From NCBI RefSeq assembly GCF_005145005.1, contig NZ_CP039712.1, forward strand, positions 465,001-529,000: a stretch of 64,000 nt of DNA, given 5' to 3'. The notes beneath the pieces are model-generated. The model was not told where the DNA came from and ran no database searches. It saw nothing but the letters and a program-made list of their open reading frames with translations. Position 1 is the first letter of the stretch. Each line of letters opens with the position of its first letter. This document shows, piece after piece, positions 45,757 to 54,628 of this stretch. Source of the stretch: Vagococcus zengguangii. GTDB lineage: Bacteria; Bacillota; Bacilli; Lactobacillales; Vagococcaceae. A program made the translations under genes and the position numbers.

Positions 45757-47478
45757 TTATAGACTTCCTTTGATAGCTTGCATGATGTCGTCGAGTAATT
45801 GGACGTTACGTTCGCGATTATCTTGCACTTCAATTATTTGGAAGTGAGGTGAATGTTGAGTACTCATTAATCGTTTTTTCAATCCGTCTAGTGAATCGGC
45901 CAAATAGTAGTCAGCCCCGTAAAGTTGTGCCACTAAGCTAAAGTCCATTTCAAGCGGGGTGCCAAATAATGGTTCAAAGTCACTTGCTTCTAATTGATTT
46001 TGTGATAAATAAGAGAAAATCCCCCCACCGTTATTATTTAAAAGTACAATTGTTAAAGATAATTGATAAGCTTTTGCCAACTGTAAGCCGTTCATATCAT
46101 GATAAGTGGCTAAATCGCCAATTAACAAGACATTTTGCTTATCAGGATTGGCTGCACAAATACCTAGTGCGGTTGAAATAATGCCATCAATGCCATTAAC
46201 CCCACGATTACCATAGACGTTGAAGGCTTTTTTGGTAGGTTGGCTAAAACGCTCAACATGACGAATCGCCATACTATTTGATAAGAATAAGTTTCCATCT
46301 TTCGGCATGGTTTCGTGCACCAGACGACTAGCAGTTATTTCAGATAAATCAATTGACTGAAGGTGCTCTTTGACAATTTTTTGCGTTTGCTTTTGAGCGT
46401 TAATCCATCTATTAGTCCAAAAATCCATTGCTGCTTCTGACGGATAAGAACTAGTAAGTAATTGTTTCACCAACGTGCGCGAGTTGCTTGTAATCATTAA
46501 GCGACCTTGACGCAACGAATCTTCCCAATAGCCTTTCTCATCGACTTCAATCACGATGGTGTCTTCAATTGACAAGCCTTTTAACCACAACATGATATTT
46601 TTAGAAACCGGTAAGCGCCCTACTCGAAACACGGAGGTTGGCTTTTCATCAGTTAATTCACTAATGAATAAATCTGCCTGTGACATAATCAAGTCAGATT
46701 GGATGCCACAGTTATCTAAATTAGATAACGGGTCACCCATTATAGGCCAGTTTAGTTTGATGGCTAATTTAACCCAAAGTGCGGTTTCTTCAACAGTCAA
46801 TCCTCCGCCTAAAACAAAGACGCCAGCTTGTCGATTGAGCATATCGGCTAAGTATTTTAAGTCGTTATCATCAAGTTGCATCTGCCCTTTTAAGTGACTG
46901 ATATAATGCGGATGATGTTGTTTTTTCGGTGATAAATCAGGTAACAACGGTTCGCGTAATGGGAAGTTCAAATGAACAGGTCCACTTGGTATTTGCGTCG
47001 CAATTTCAGGCATACGACGTCCTTGCCAAAAGGCATACTGACGCATTGTGTCAGTTGCTTCAGGTAATGCCATTTCAGCAAAAAATTTCACTTGTTGATT
47101 GAACAAATTCAGTTGGTCCATCGTTTGTGAAGCCGCAACTTGACGTAATTCGTGTGGGCGGTCTGTCGTTAATACAATGAGTGGGACACCGCTAGCTTGT
47201 GCTTCACAAATAGCTGGAAAGTAGTTGGCAGCGGCTGTTCCAGATGTACAAACAAGAACAACAGGTTTCAAGGTTGCTTTGGCTAATCCTAGTGCAAAAA
47301 AGGCTGCTGAACGTTCATCCACTTCCACGAACGTTTTGATATTAGGCTCACGGTGGAGTAGTAAGGAAAGAGGGGTTGAACGTGAACCGGGGCTTATCAC
47401 AGCGTAGTTGACGTTGCCAACAACTAAACCTTCAATAAATGATTGCAAATAATCTGTTATGTCACTTTGATGTGTCAT
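45757..47478 (-). CDS. menD: SEPHCHC synthase
   Basis: A 573-residue thiamine-diphosphate enzyme joining isochorismate and 2-oxoglutarate. The ThDP-activating Glu is in FVEVDERSAAFFALG. Pyrimidine-domain segment SPGSRSTPLSLLL and the pyrophosphate-binding LLIGDLATYHDMNGL...LNNNGGGIF (GD...NN motif) are intact. It overlaps menF by 17 bp, suggesting coupling. Length is normal. Confidence 0.95.
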   Translation of the reverse strand: MTHQSDITDYLQSFIEGLVVGNVNYAVISPGSRSTPLSLLLHREPNIKTFVEVDERSAAFFALGLAKATLKPVVLVCTSGTAAANYFPAICEAQASGVPLIVLTTDRPHELRQVAASQTMDQLNLFNQQVKFFAEMALPEATDTMRQYAFWQGRRMPEIATQIPSGPVHLNFPLREPLLPDLSPKKQHHPHYISHLKGQMQLDDNDLKYLADMLNRQAGVFVLGGGLTVEETALWVKLAIKLNWPIMGDPLSNLDNCGIQSDLIMSQADLFISELTDEKPTSVFRVGRLPVSKNIMLWLKGLSIEDTIVIEVDEKGYWEDSLRQGRLMITSNSRTLVKQLLTSSYPSEAAMDFWTNRWINAQKQTQKIVKEHLQSIDLSEITASRLVHETMPKDGNLFLSNSMAIRHVERFSQPTKKAFNVYGNRGVNGIDGIISTALGICAANPDKQNVLLIGDLATYHDMNGLQLAKAYQLSLTIVLLNNNGGGIFSYLSQNQLEASDFEPLFGTPLEMDFSLVAQLYGADYYLADSLDGLKKRLMSTQHSPHFQIIEVQDNRERNVQLLDDIMQAIKGSL

Positions 47479-48844
47479 CTAGTTGTCCTCCAATTCCTCT
47501 TAACATCGGTCTAAATTTTACTTTTGTTTCGATTCGTTCAAGTTCAGCTTGTGAGTCGGCGACAATACCACATCCAGCAAATAATCGTCCGGTTTCACCA
47601 TGGAAGACACCTGAACGAATGCCTACCGCAAACTCCCCTTGATCAGTCGTTGGTTGATACCAACCAATCGGCGCGCCGTATAATCCGCGATTTAGAGGTT
47701 CATTTTTACGAAGCCATTCTAGCGCTAACGCCTTGGGTTCACCACCTAAAGCAGGTGTTGGGTGAAGTTGTTCAACGACATCTAAGAAACGAGTTGCCTC
47801 TGAGCGCTGCGCGATAATCGGTAAGTGTAAATGTTGAATGTCACGATTTTTAAGTAAGACGGGCTCATGAGCGTGAATCTCCGTTTGTGTGATGTTTTCT
47901 AAATCTTTAATAATACGTTGCACGACAATGAGATGTTCTTTGCGATTTTTTTGATCATTCAATAACGCCTCACCTAGTTGTTGATCTTCTAATTCGGTAG
48001 TACCTCGTGGGGTAGAACCCGCAATGCTAGCTGTCACTAATTGCTTGGCGGTTGCCTTTAATAAACGTTCCGGGGTAGCGCCAATAAAGGTGTGCTCACC
48101 AGAACTCAAGCTAAAGAAATAAGTAGCCGCTTGCTGTTGTTTTAAACGTGCCACAATTTGAGCGGGTTCAAATACTTGGTCTTGTTCGACAGCTGTTTCA
48201 CGAGCTAGTACCACTTTAGTTAGGGCAGGCTGTGTTTTGATTTCATTGACGGTTTCTTCAACTAAACTAACCCAAGCTTGCGTTGCGACTTCTTCAGTTT
48301 CAACTTGTGTAACAACAGGAGAGTCCGTAAGTACTTGTGCGACAAGGTGTTCAAATGATGCGATACGTTGCTGCCAAGCGTCTGCTAATGATGTATGGTC
48401 ATCATGTTTGATGTTAATTGTTAAATAAGTTTGCTCTTCATGATTAGTTATGATAAAGGTTGGTATGAAGAAGTAGCCTTGTGCCAATTCTCCCCAAGTA
48501 TCAGCCGGTTGACAGTCTGCTTGGTCAAAAGAAAAACCACCAACTAGCAAGCAACCAGTCGCTTCAATTTTTTGATCAAGGTCTGATCCTTCAAAGATAC
48601 TGCTATTGGTTGGAAGCTGCTTAATTTTTGTGAGACTAGCCTGAGCTTCGCTTAGCAACATTTCAGCCCCCCAAGCACAAAATTGAGTGGTTTGATCAGG
48701 TGTTTCCCAGTACATGTTAGGTTTTAGCTGATCGTTAGTGATTTTTTTGTAAAAAGTTAACGGTGAGTCAGTGCAATCAAGCGGCATGACCCAACTATAA
48801 TAATCATGTTTAGGAGTTGTTAATAATTGACTTGGTATCATCAT
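47462..48844 (-). CDS. menF: Isochorismate synthase
   Basis: A 460-residue chorismate-utilising enzyme converting chorismate to isochorismate. C-terminal domain motifs are KVVLARETAV, GSTPRGTTELEDQ, LHPTPALGGEPK and GRLFAGCGIVADSQAELE. Start at 48844 (or 48841, adjacent ATG) lies inside the menE end (35-bp overlap). It commits chorismate to menaquinone. Confidence 0.94.
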   Translation of the reverse strand: MMIPSQLLTTPKHDYYSWVMPLDCTDSPLTFYKKITNDQLKPNMYWETPDQTTQFCAWGAEMLLSEAQASLTKIKQLPTNSSIFEGSDLDQKIEATGCLLVGGFSFDQADCQPADTWGELAQGYFFIPTFIITNHEEQTYLTINIKHDDHTSLADAWQQRIASFEHLVAQVLTDSPVVTQVETEEVATQAWVSLVEETVNEIKTQPALTKVVLARETAVEQDQVFEPAQIVARLKQQQAATYFFSLSSGEHTFIGATPERLLKATAKQLVTASIAGSTPRGTTELEDQQLGEALLNDQKNRKEHLIVVQRIIKDLENITQTEIHAHEPVLLKNRDIQHLHLPIIAQRSEATRFLDVVEQLHPTPALGGEPKALALEWLRKNEPLNRGLYGAPIGWYQPTTDQGEFAVGIRSGVFHGETGRLFAGCGIVADSQAELERIETKVKFRPMLRGIGGQLDDTSK

Positions 48845-50303
48845 GTCGGATAAACACGTCTCTTTCTTTGGTTAATAAACGATGCTTAGCTAATTTACCA
48901 CTAGCGGTTTTAGGCAATGCATCGCATAAATAAACTTTCTTTGGTTGCTTGTATTTGGCTAATTTACTGCTAGCAAATTGTTGCAAATCTTCAACCTTTA
49001 CAGAGTGGTTTGCTACTACATAGGCAACGGGAATTTGTCCCCATCTATCATCTGATTCACCAACGACTGCGACTTCAGTGAGGGCGGGATGTTGCTTTAA
49101 GACAGCCTCGACTTCAGCGGGATAGATATTTTCTCCACCTGAAATAATTAATTCGCTCAAACGACTAACGACAAATAAGTAGCCTTCCTCATCTAAGTAT
49201 CCTAAGTCACCGGTTCTAAACCAACCGTCGCTCGTCCATTTGGCTAAATGACTAGCTGTTTCATTTAAGTAATGCGTAATGACTTGTGGGCCTTTTAATT
49301 GAATTTCACCTGTTTGCTTGGCTGGTAATCGTTGGTTATTTTCATCCACAATCCTTAGAGACATACCATGAAGGGGTAAGCCACTAGCCCCAATTTTTTT
49401 CAAGGCATCGTTGGCAGAAAGGGCGACCACTTGTGAGCATGTTTCGGTCATGCCATAAGATTGAATGACCGGTAGTTCGAGTTCACGACACGTTAACAAT
49501 GTTTCTTTTGCAACAGGACCGCCTCCTGATAAAAAGGTCTTAAAAGTAGGAGGATAGTGGGCATCTGTTGGAACGTGCGTTATCATTTTTTCTAACATGT
49601 AAGTCACGACTGAGGCAATTGTAACGCGTTCGTTCACAATATCTGTAGTCAATTGTTCAGCATCAAATTTTGGATAGAGGCTAATGCTGCACCCTGTGAT
49701 AAGTTGACGCAAGACAATGGACAGGCCACTAATATGAAAAAGTGGTACGGCACAAGCCCAACAGTCTTTAGCAGTTAAGCCCATATTTAGCTGTGCTGAT
49801 TTAACGTTTGCTTGATGATTACTAAAACGTTGAACGACACCTTTTGGCTTGCCTGTCGTACCAGATGTATACATGATTGAGGTGATATTATTTGCCTCAA
49901 CTAAACGATCAGACTGCTGACTCTTAGACGGTAACAAGCGGCTATCTAGTAGTACAATCTGGCTAATCGATGATAGGGTTGTATGAAATTTAACTTCAGA
50001 CACAACGAACGTCACTTTAGCATCATGCAATTGAAAAAGCAGTTCATCCTGACTCAAATGAGTATTTAGGAACAAAATGTCTTTTTCAAGCGACCATAAT
50101 GCTAAAATGACGTAATACATTTCATCGGAATTTTGGCTCATAAGCCCAATTGTTTTTTCAGAAGTGGGTAGTAAAGCAGCTAGGTAGTCCATCCACCTAG
50201 CCACTTTTTGACCGACTTCTTCGTAACTAATCGTTTGATTGTTCCAGTAGAGAGCAGGTTGCGTTGGTATGTCGTTTATTTTTTCAGTTAATAAACGTAA
50301 CAT
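48810..50303 (-). CDS. menE: o-Succinylbenzoate--CoA ligase
   Basis: A 497-residue acyl-adenylate-forming ligase making OSB-CoA. AMP-binding motif MYTSGTTGKPKGVVQ, A5-like QSYGMTETCS, WFRTGDLGYLDEEG and C-terminal Lys in KTASGKLAKHRLL. AGGAGT precedes the ATG. It follows menB by 11 bp in the operon. Confidence 0.94.
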   Translation of the reverse strand: MLRLLTEKINDIPTQPALYWNNQTISYEEVGQKVARWMDYLAALLPTSEKTIGLMSQNSDEMYYVILALWSLEKDILFLNTHLSQDELLFQLHDAKVTFVVSEVKFHTTLSSISQIVLLDSRLLPSKSQQSDRLVEANNITSIMYTSGTTGKPKGVVQRFSNHQANVKSAQLNMGLTAKDCWACAVPLFHISGLSIVLRQLITGCSISLYPKFDAEQLTTDIVNERVTIASVVTYMLEKMITHVPTDAHYPPTFKTFLSGGGPVAKETLLTCRELELPVIQSYGMTETCSQVVALSANDALKKIGASGLPLHGMSLRIVDENNQRLPAKQTGEIQLKGPQVITHYLNETASHLAKWTSDGWFRTGDLGYLDEEGYLFVVSRLSELIISGGENIYPAEVEAVLKQHPALTEVAVVGESDDRWGQIPVAYVVANHSVKVEDLQQFASSKLAKYKQPKKVYLCDALPKTASGKLAKHRLLTKERDVFIRHDDTKSIINNS

Positions 50304-50314
50304 TTAATTCACTC

Positions 50315-51130
50315 CTATGGGAATTTTGGAAATTGATCGAAATTAGGTTGGCGTTTTTCTTTAAATGAATCGCGACCTTCTTTCGCTTCATCCATTGTGT
50401 AGTAAAGTAACGTTGCGTCACCAGCTAATTGTTGGATACCTGCTAGTCCATCAGTATCAGCGTTCATTGACGCTTTTACCATACGTAATGCTAATGGGCT
50501 CATGGTTAAGATTTGTTCTGCCCATTCCATTGTCACATCTTCGACTTCAGCTAGTGGCACAACAGTGTTTACCCAACCCATTTCTTCCGCCTCTTTGGCG
50601 TTATATTGTTTACACATGAACCAAACTTCTTTAGCTTTCTTATGGCCAATAACGCGTGCTAAGTAGCCAGAACCATAACCACCGTCGAAGCTACCTACTT
50701 TAGGACCAGTTTGTCCAAAAATAGCATTATCTGCTGCAATTGTTAAGTCACAGACTAATTGTAAGACGTTACCGCCACCGATTGAGTAACCTTTTACCAT
50801 CGCGATAACAGGTTTTGGAATCACACGGATTAAACGTTGTAAGTCTAAAACATTTAGACGAGGAATATTATCAGAACCAACGTAACCACCATGGCCACGA
50901 ACTTTTTGGTCCCCACCAGAACAGAAGGCTAAGTCCCCTGCACCTGTTAAAATTATTAAACCAATTGACATATCGTCACGAGCGATTGAAAATGCATCAA
51001 TCATCTCCATTACTGTTAATGGCGTAAAGGCGTTGCGTACTTCTGGACGATTAATCGTAATTTTTGCTACTTTACCTTCTTGTTCAAATAAAATTTCTTG
51101 GTATTCTTTGATTGTTACCCAGTTTCTCAT
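50315..51130 (-). CDS. menB: 1,4-Dihydroxy-2-naphthoyl-CoA synthase
   Basis: A 271-residue crotonase-fold enzyme closing the second ring to DHNA-CoA. Oxyanion segments [15 protein letters not shown] and [15 protein letters not shown], then [16 protein letters not shown] with catalytic Asp/Tyr neighbours. First gene of menBEFDHC, with GAGGAGG before the ATG. The 116-bp gap to divergent menI holds TATAAT on the minus strand (51166-51161), a candidate -10 without clear -35. Confidence 0.96.
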   Translation of the reverse strand: MRNWVTIKEYQEILFEQEGKVAKITINRPEVRNAFTPLTVMEMIDAFSIARDDMSIGLIILTGAGDLAFCSGGDQKVRGHGGYVGSDNIPRLNVLDLQRLIRVIPKPVIAMVKGYSIGGGNVLQLVCDLTIAADNAIFGQTGPKVGSFDGGYGSGYLARVIGHKKAKEVWFMCKQYNAKEAEEMGWVNTVVPLAEVEDVTMEWAEQILTMSPLALRMVKASMNADTDGLAGIQQLAGDATLLYYTMDEAKEGRDSFKEKRQPNFDQFPKFP

Positions 51131-51246
51131 TTACGAGACCTCCTCAAATTCATTACTCTCATTATACATAAAAACACACGCAAATGGCTAAAATTTGTTT
51201 TAAATATGTTATACTTTTTACAAATTAATAGCTAGGAGGTATTGAG

Positions 51247-51615
51247 ATGGACGTGTTATCGTATTTAAATATTCAGGTGATTTCAAAAAGTAAAGAACAA
51301 GTAGAGTTAGCAATGCTAATCGAAGATTTCCATAAACAACCATTTGGCATTATGCATGGTGGCATGAATGGTGTTTTGATTGAAACAGCGTGTAGTTTAG
51401 GCGCACTCGAATATCTTGAGCCACCTGTCACTGTACCAGTCGGACTTGATTTACAAGTGAATCATTTGAAAAGCGTCTCAAATGGTGAATTACGCGTAAT
51501 TGCGTCGCCATTGCATGTGGGGAAACAAACACAAGTCTGGCAAGCAGATATTTATCAAAGTGAACAATTAACGAGTACGGGACGTTGTACCTTAATAAAT
51601 AAAACAATGAAATAA
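51247..51615 (+). CDS. menI: 1,4-Dihydroxy-2-naphthoyl-CoA hydrolase (hotdog thioesterase)
   Basis: A 122-residue 4HBT-type hotdog thioesterase. Catalytic segment FGIMHGGMNGVLIETACSLGA and a C-terminal beta pair (GKQTQVWQADIY) are typical. Its place opposite menB supports DHNA-CoA hydrolysis, giving free DHNA; sequence alone would allow other acyl-CoA substrates. AGGAGG stands before the ATG, and TGTTATACT (51208-51215 region) resembles an extended -10. Confidence 0.85.
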   Translation: MDVLSYLNIQVISKSKEQVELAMLIEDFHKQPFGIMHGGMNGVLIETACSLGALEYLEPPVTVPVGLDLQVNHLKSVSNGELRVIASPLHVGKQTQVWQADIYQSEQLTSTGRCTLINKTMK

Positions 51616-51660
51616 AGATTTGTGGGTAGTTAACGTGTAACAGAAGTACAAGAGCTATTT

Positions 51661-51688
51661 GACGTGGTGACAACCACGTTTTTTTTGT
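51661..51688 (+). terminator. Rho-independent terminator after menI
   Basis: ACGTGGT (51662-51668) pairs with ACCACGT (51673-51679) around GACA, with eight T after. Confidence 0.9.
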
Positions 51689-51706
51689 ATTTTTTTAAAA
51701 AAATGG

Positions 51707-51735
51707 TTCATTTATTGTTTGTATTGTGATATTAT
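51707..51735 (+). promoter_or_regulatory. Candidate promoter of the flavoprotein lipoprotein gene
   Basis: TTCATT (51707-51712) and TATTAT (51730-51735) with a 17-bp spacer, 46 bp before the ATG. A TTGTGA half-site (51724-51729) abuts the -10 and recalls CRP/FNR-type sites, but its mate is poor. Confidence 0.45.
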
Positions 51736-51780
51736 TCGCTTGTTCGAAGAAAAAAGTTATTTTATGTTAAAGGGGAAAAC

Positions 51781-53292
51781 ATGATGAAAAGAAAATTTAT
51801 TAGTATGTTATCTTTGTCAGCGGTACTACTGTTAGGGGCATGTAGTAACCAAGAAAAAGAAAAGGCGAGTGATAACAGCTCAACAGATGAATCAACAGAG
51901 GTGACGTCAGGTGCATCAGCCAATGCCAGTGCTAATTTCGAAGGGCTAAAAGACGAATACGATGTGGTAATTATCGGAGCTGGTGGTGGTGGAATGGCTG
52001 CTGCAATCGAAGCGAAAGAAAAGGGCTTAGAGCCAGTAATTTTTGAAAAAATGCCAGTTGCAGGTGGTAATACAATTAAAGCATCAGCTGGAATGAATGC
52101 TTCAGAAACCAAGTTTCAAAAAGAAGCAGGCATTGTGGATAAAAATGAAACCTTCTTCGAAGATACGATGAAAGGTGGAAAAGAAACCAATGATGAAGCG
52201 CTTGTTCATTATTTAGTCGATCATTCTGCTTCAGCAATAGATTGGTTGGATTCAATGGGGATTACCTTAAGTAATATTACAACAACAGGTGGAATGAGTG
52301 TTGAACGTACACACCGCCCAGCTGATGGCTCAGCGGTCGGACAATACTTAGTGTCGGGCTTACTTCGAAATATTGAAGAACGCGAGATTCCGCTTTATAC
52401 GTATTCTGATGTCAAAGAAATTACGATGGCGGATGGCAAAGTTTCAGGCGTAGATGTTTTATTGAATAATGAGGAAGAAAAAGAGATTAAAGCCGATGCG
52501 GTTGTTATCGCAACAGGTGGATTTGGTGCTAACTTCGATATGTTGACTAGCTACAATGAGTCACTAGGTAAATTTGTGACCACTAACCAAGAAGGAAGCA
52601 CAGGTGATGGTATTAAGATGGCACAAGCCGATGGCGCTGAAGTCGTTGACATGGCCGAAATCCAAATCCATCCAACAGTAGAACAAGATACGGCAATGTT
52701 AATTACCGAAGCGGTTCGCGGAGAAGGAGCGATTTTAGTTTCTGATCAAGGGACACGTTTTGTCAATGAAATGGAGACACGTGATAATGTGTCGGCTGCT
52801 ATTTTGGAGTTAGAACAACCAAGTGCTTATTTGATTTTTGATAGTGGTGTGAAAGAACGTGTGACAGCGATTGATTTTTACGAAGAAGCTGGATTAACAA
52901 CAAGCGCCAATACCGTGAAGGAACTGGCAGATAAAATCAAAGTTGATGCTAGTGCACTGGAAGCTACTGTCGCTGATTGGAACAAGAGTGTTTCTGACGG
53001 TAAAGACACAACGTTTGGTCGCGAAACTGGTATGAAGCATGATTTATCAAAACCAGACTACTACGCAATTAAAATCGCACCAGGTATTCATCATACAATG
53101 GGTGGTTTAAAAATTAATACGAAGACAGAAGTATTAGATAAAGAGGGTAAGGCGATTCCAGGTATGTTTGCTGCAGGGGAAGTGACAGGCGGTATTCACG
53201 GGAAAAATCGTATTGGTGGTAATGCAGTTGCTGATATCATTATTTTTGGTCGACAAGCTGGTGACCAATCAGCGGCTTATGTGAAAAAATAA
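51781..53292 (+). CDS. Exported lipoprotein flavin reductase of the fumarate reductase type
   Basis: 503 residues. Lipoprotein signal with lipobox LLGAC (Cys21), Ser/Thr-rich linker (about 22-55), then a flavocytochrome-c-type FAD domain. It has VVIIGAGGGGMAAAIEA, GGNTIKASAGMN, the capping domain and the end GEVTGGIHGKNRIGGNAVAD. The active-site pattern HRPADGS fits fumarate or urocanate-type reductases. No FMN_bind domain is present between the lipobox and the FAD domain, unlike Listeria FrdA, so electrons must come from another protein. It sits beside the men genes, fitting quinone-linked extracellular electron transfer. The acceptor is not certain. Confidence 0.85.
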   Translation: MMKRKFISMLSLSAVLLLGACSNQEKEKASDNSSTDESTEVTSGASANASANFEGLKDEYDVVIIGAGGGGMAAAIEAKEKGLEPVIFEKMPVAGGNTIKASAGMNASETKFQKEAGIVDKNETFFEDTMKGGKETNDEALVHYLVDHSASAIDWLDSMGITLSNITTTGGMSVERTHRPADGSAVGQYLVSGLLRNIEEREIPLYTYSDVKEITMADGKVSGVDVLLNNEEEKEIKADAVVIATGGFGANFDMLTSYNESLGKFVTTNQEGSTGDGIKMAQADGAEVVDMAEIQIHPTVEQDTAMLITEAVRGEGAILVSDQGTRFVNEMETRDNVSAAILELEQPSAYLIFDSGVKERVTAIDFYEEAGLTTSANTVKELADKIKVDASALEATVADWNKSVSDGKDTTFGRETGMKHDLSKPDYYAIKIAPGIHHTMGGLKINTKTEVLDKEGKAIPGMFAAGEVTGGIHGKNRIGGNAVADIIIFGRQAGDQSAAYVKK

Positions 53293-53302
53293 TATTAAAT
53301 GT

Positions 53303-53337
53303 AAAAGGTTGTGATGCTAGTCACAACCTTTTTTTGT
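53303..53337. terminator. Bidirectional terminator containing the stop codon of the MFS gene
   Basis: AAAAGGTTGTGA pairs with TCACAACCTTTT around loop TGCTAG, then T-run. The minus-strand MFS gene stop (TAG, 53319-53317) lies in the loop, so its last codons form one arm. Confidence 0.9.
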
Positions 53338-54522
53338 CTTAGTTAATAAGTGTTCGTGGAGGAGTATCATCATCAGTAAGATAACGCCTAAATAATAGGG
53401 AAATAGTTTAACAGATAGGTGGTTTGCTAGTAAGCCAAAAAGTGGTGGCATGATACAGGTACCAAAATAGGCAAAAGCCATTTGAATCCCAATAATAATT
53501 TGTGACTTATCTTCACCAAAATGAAGGGGTGTTGAATGAATGATACATGGATAAATTGGCGCACAACCTAAGCCAATCATGATTAATCCAACTAATGCTA
53601 ATATGGAACTAAGTGGTAATAAAACGAAAGCAATGCCCAACAAAATTAAAAACTGACCAAGACGAATCATCTGGGTATCATCCATTCGAAAGGTGAGAAA
53701 ACCACTGATTGCACGTCCAATGGTAATCCCAATGAAAAATAGACTAGCAAATTCAGCCGCTTTTTCAGTAGAGATGCCTCGTGCTAGTTGTAAGTAACTG
53801 CTAGACCATAAAGAAGCCGTTTGTTCAAGTGCACAGTAGCAGAAAAAACACCCCATGATTTCTTTAGTACCAGGGATTTTCATTACTTCTTTAATTGCAA
53901 GGGGTTGGTCAGTATGTGTGTGTGTTGTCACAGTTGTGTTGTTTTCTTCTTGAGCGAAGTCAGCTATCTTCTTTTGTTTCCAAAGCGGTAAAGAGCATAG
54001 TAACAAAGCACTTAAAATAATTTGTATGAGACCAATATACAGGTAGCCTTTGTGCCAGTCTTGTTGACTAGTTAGCGCATATCCCATAATGTAAGGACCA
54101 ATTGTTGCGCCCACACCCCACATACAATGTAACCAACTCATATGGCGACTTTCATAGTTGACCGCAACATAATTATTCAAACTAGCATCGACACTGCCAG
54201 CTCCTAGTCCATAGGGAATTGCCCATAAGCAAAGCATCCAGAAGTTTGCGGATAAGTTAAACCCAAGTAAAGCAATGGCAGTTAACACTACACTAACGGC
54301 AGTAACTTTACCAGTCCCTAAGCGTTTGGTTAAACGATCGCTTTGTAGGCTAGAAATAATGGTTCCGATGGCGATAATCATTGAGAGAATACCAGCATAA
54401 GAGATTGGGACGCCAAGTTCAGGATACATAGTCGGCCAAGCTGATCCGAGTAGAGAATCCGGTAGTCCTAAACTAATAAAGGCCAAATAAATAATAGCGA
54501 GTAATAAATGTGTCATCATCAT
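53317..54522 (-). CDS. Major facilitator superfamily transporter
   Basis: A 401-residue, 12-helix MFS protein. Inter-helix loop 2-3 motif SDRLTKRLGTGKV and the repeat near helix 7-9 are visible; the central cytoplasmic loop (about 185-215) is polar with NNTTVTTHTHTDQ. It resembles the YbjJ/FucP-like group, whose members move sugars or remain unassigned. The substrate cannot be told. Three ATGs in a row are at the start; AAAAGGAAT lies before them. Confidence 0.85.
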   Translation of the reverse strand: MMMTHLLLAIIYLAFISLGLPDSLLGSAWPTMYPELGVPISYAGILSMIIAIGTIISSLQSDRLTKRLGTGKVTAVSVVLTAIALLGFNLSANFWMLCLWAIPYGLGAGSVDASLNNYVAVNYESRHMSWLHCMWGVGATIGPYIMGYALTSQQDWHKGYLYIGLIQIILSALLLCSLPLWKQKKIADFAQEENNTTVTTHTHTDQPLAIKEVMKIPGTKEIMGCFFCYCALEQTASLWSSSYLQLARGISTEKAAEFASLFFIGITIGRAISGFLTFRMDDTQMIRLGQFLILLGIAFVLLPLSSILALVGLIMIGLGCAPIYPCIIHSTPLHFGEDKSQIIIGIQMAFAYFGTCIMPPLFGLLANHLSVKLFPYYLGVILLMMILLHEHLLTKTKKGCD

Positions 54523-54583
54523 ATTCCTTTTTATTTCTTCTATAATACAGAAAAAATTGTGTAACCGTTTTAATGATACATGA

Positions 54584-54611
54584 TAAAAAAGGATGTGAAA
54601 AGGTCACATCC
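54584..54611 (-). terminator. Terminator of the AMP-forming ligase gene (minus strand)
   Basis: On the minus strand AGGATGTGA pairs with TCACATCCT around CCTTT, followed by TTTTT. Confidence 0.88.
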
Positions 54612-54628
54612 TAAAATAGTATCAAAGG

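Noticed and set aside
52134-52142. Exact DnaA box in the flavin reductase gene
   Set aside because: It is a single copy within codons for Val-Asp-Lys and is expected by chance about once in a window of this size.
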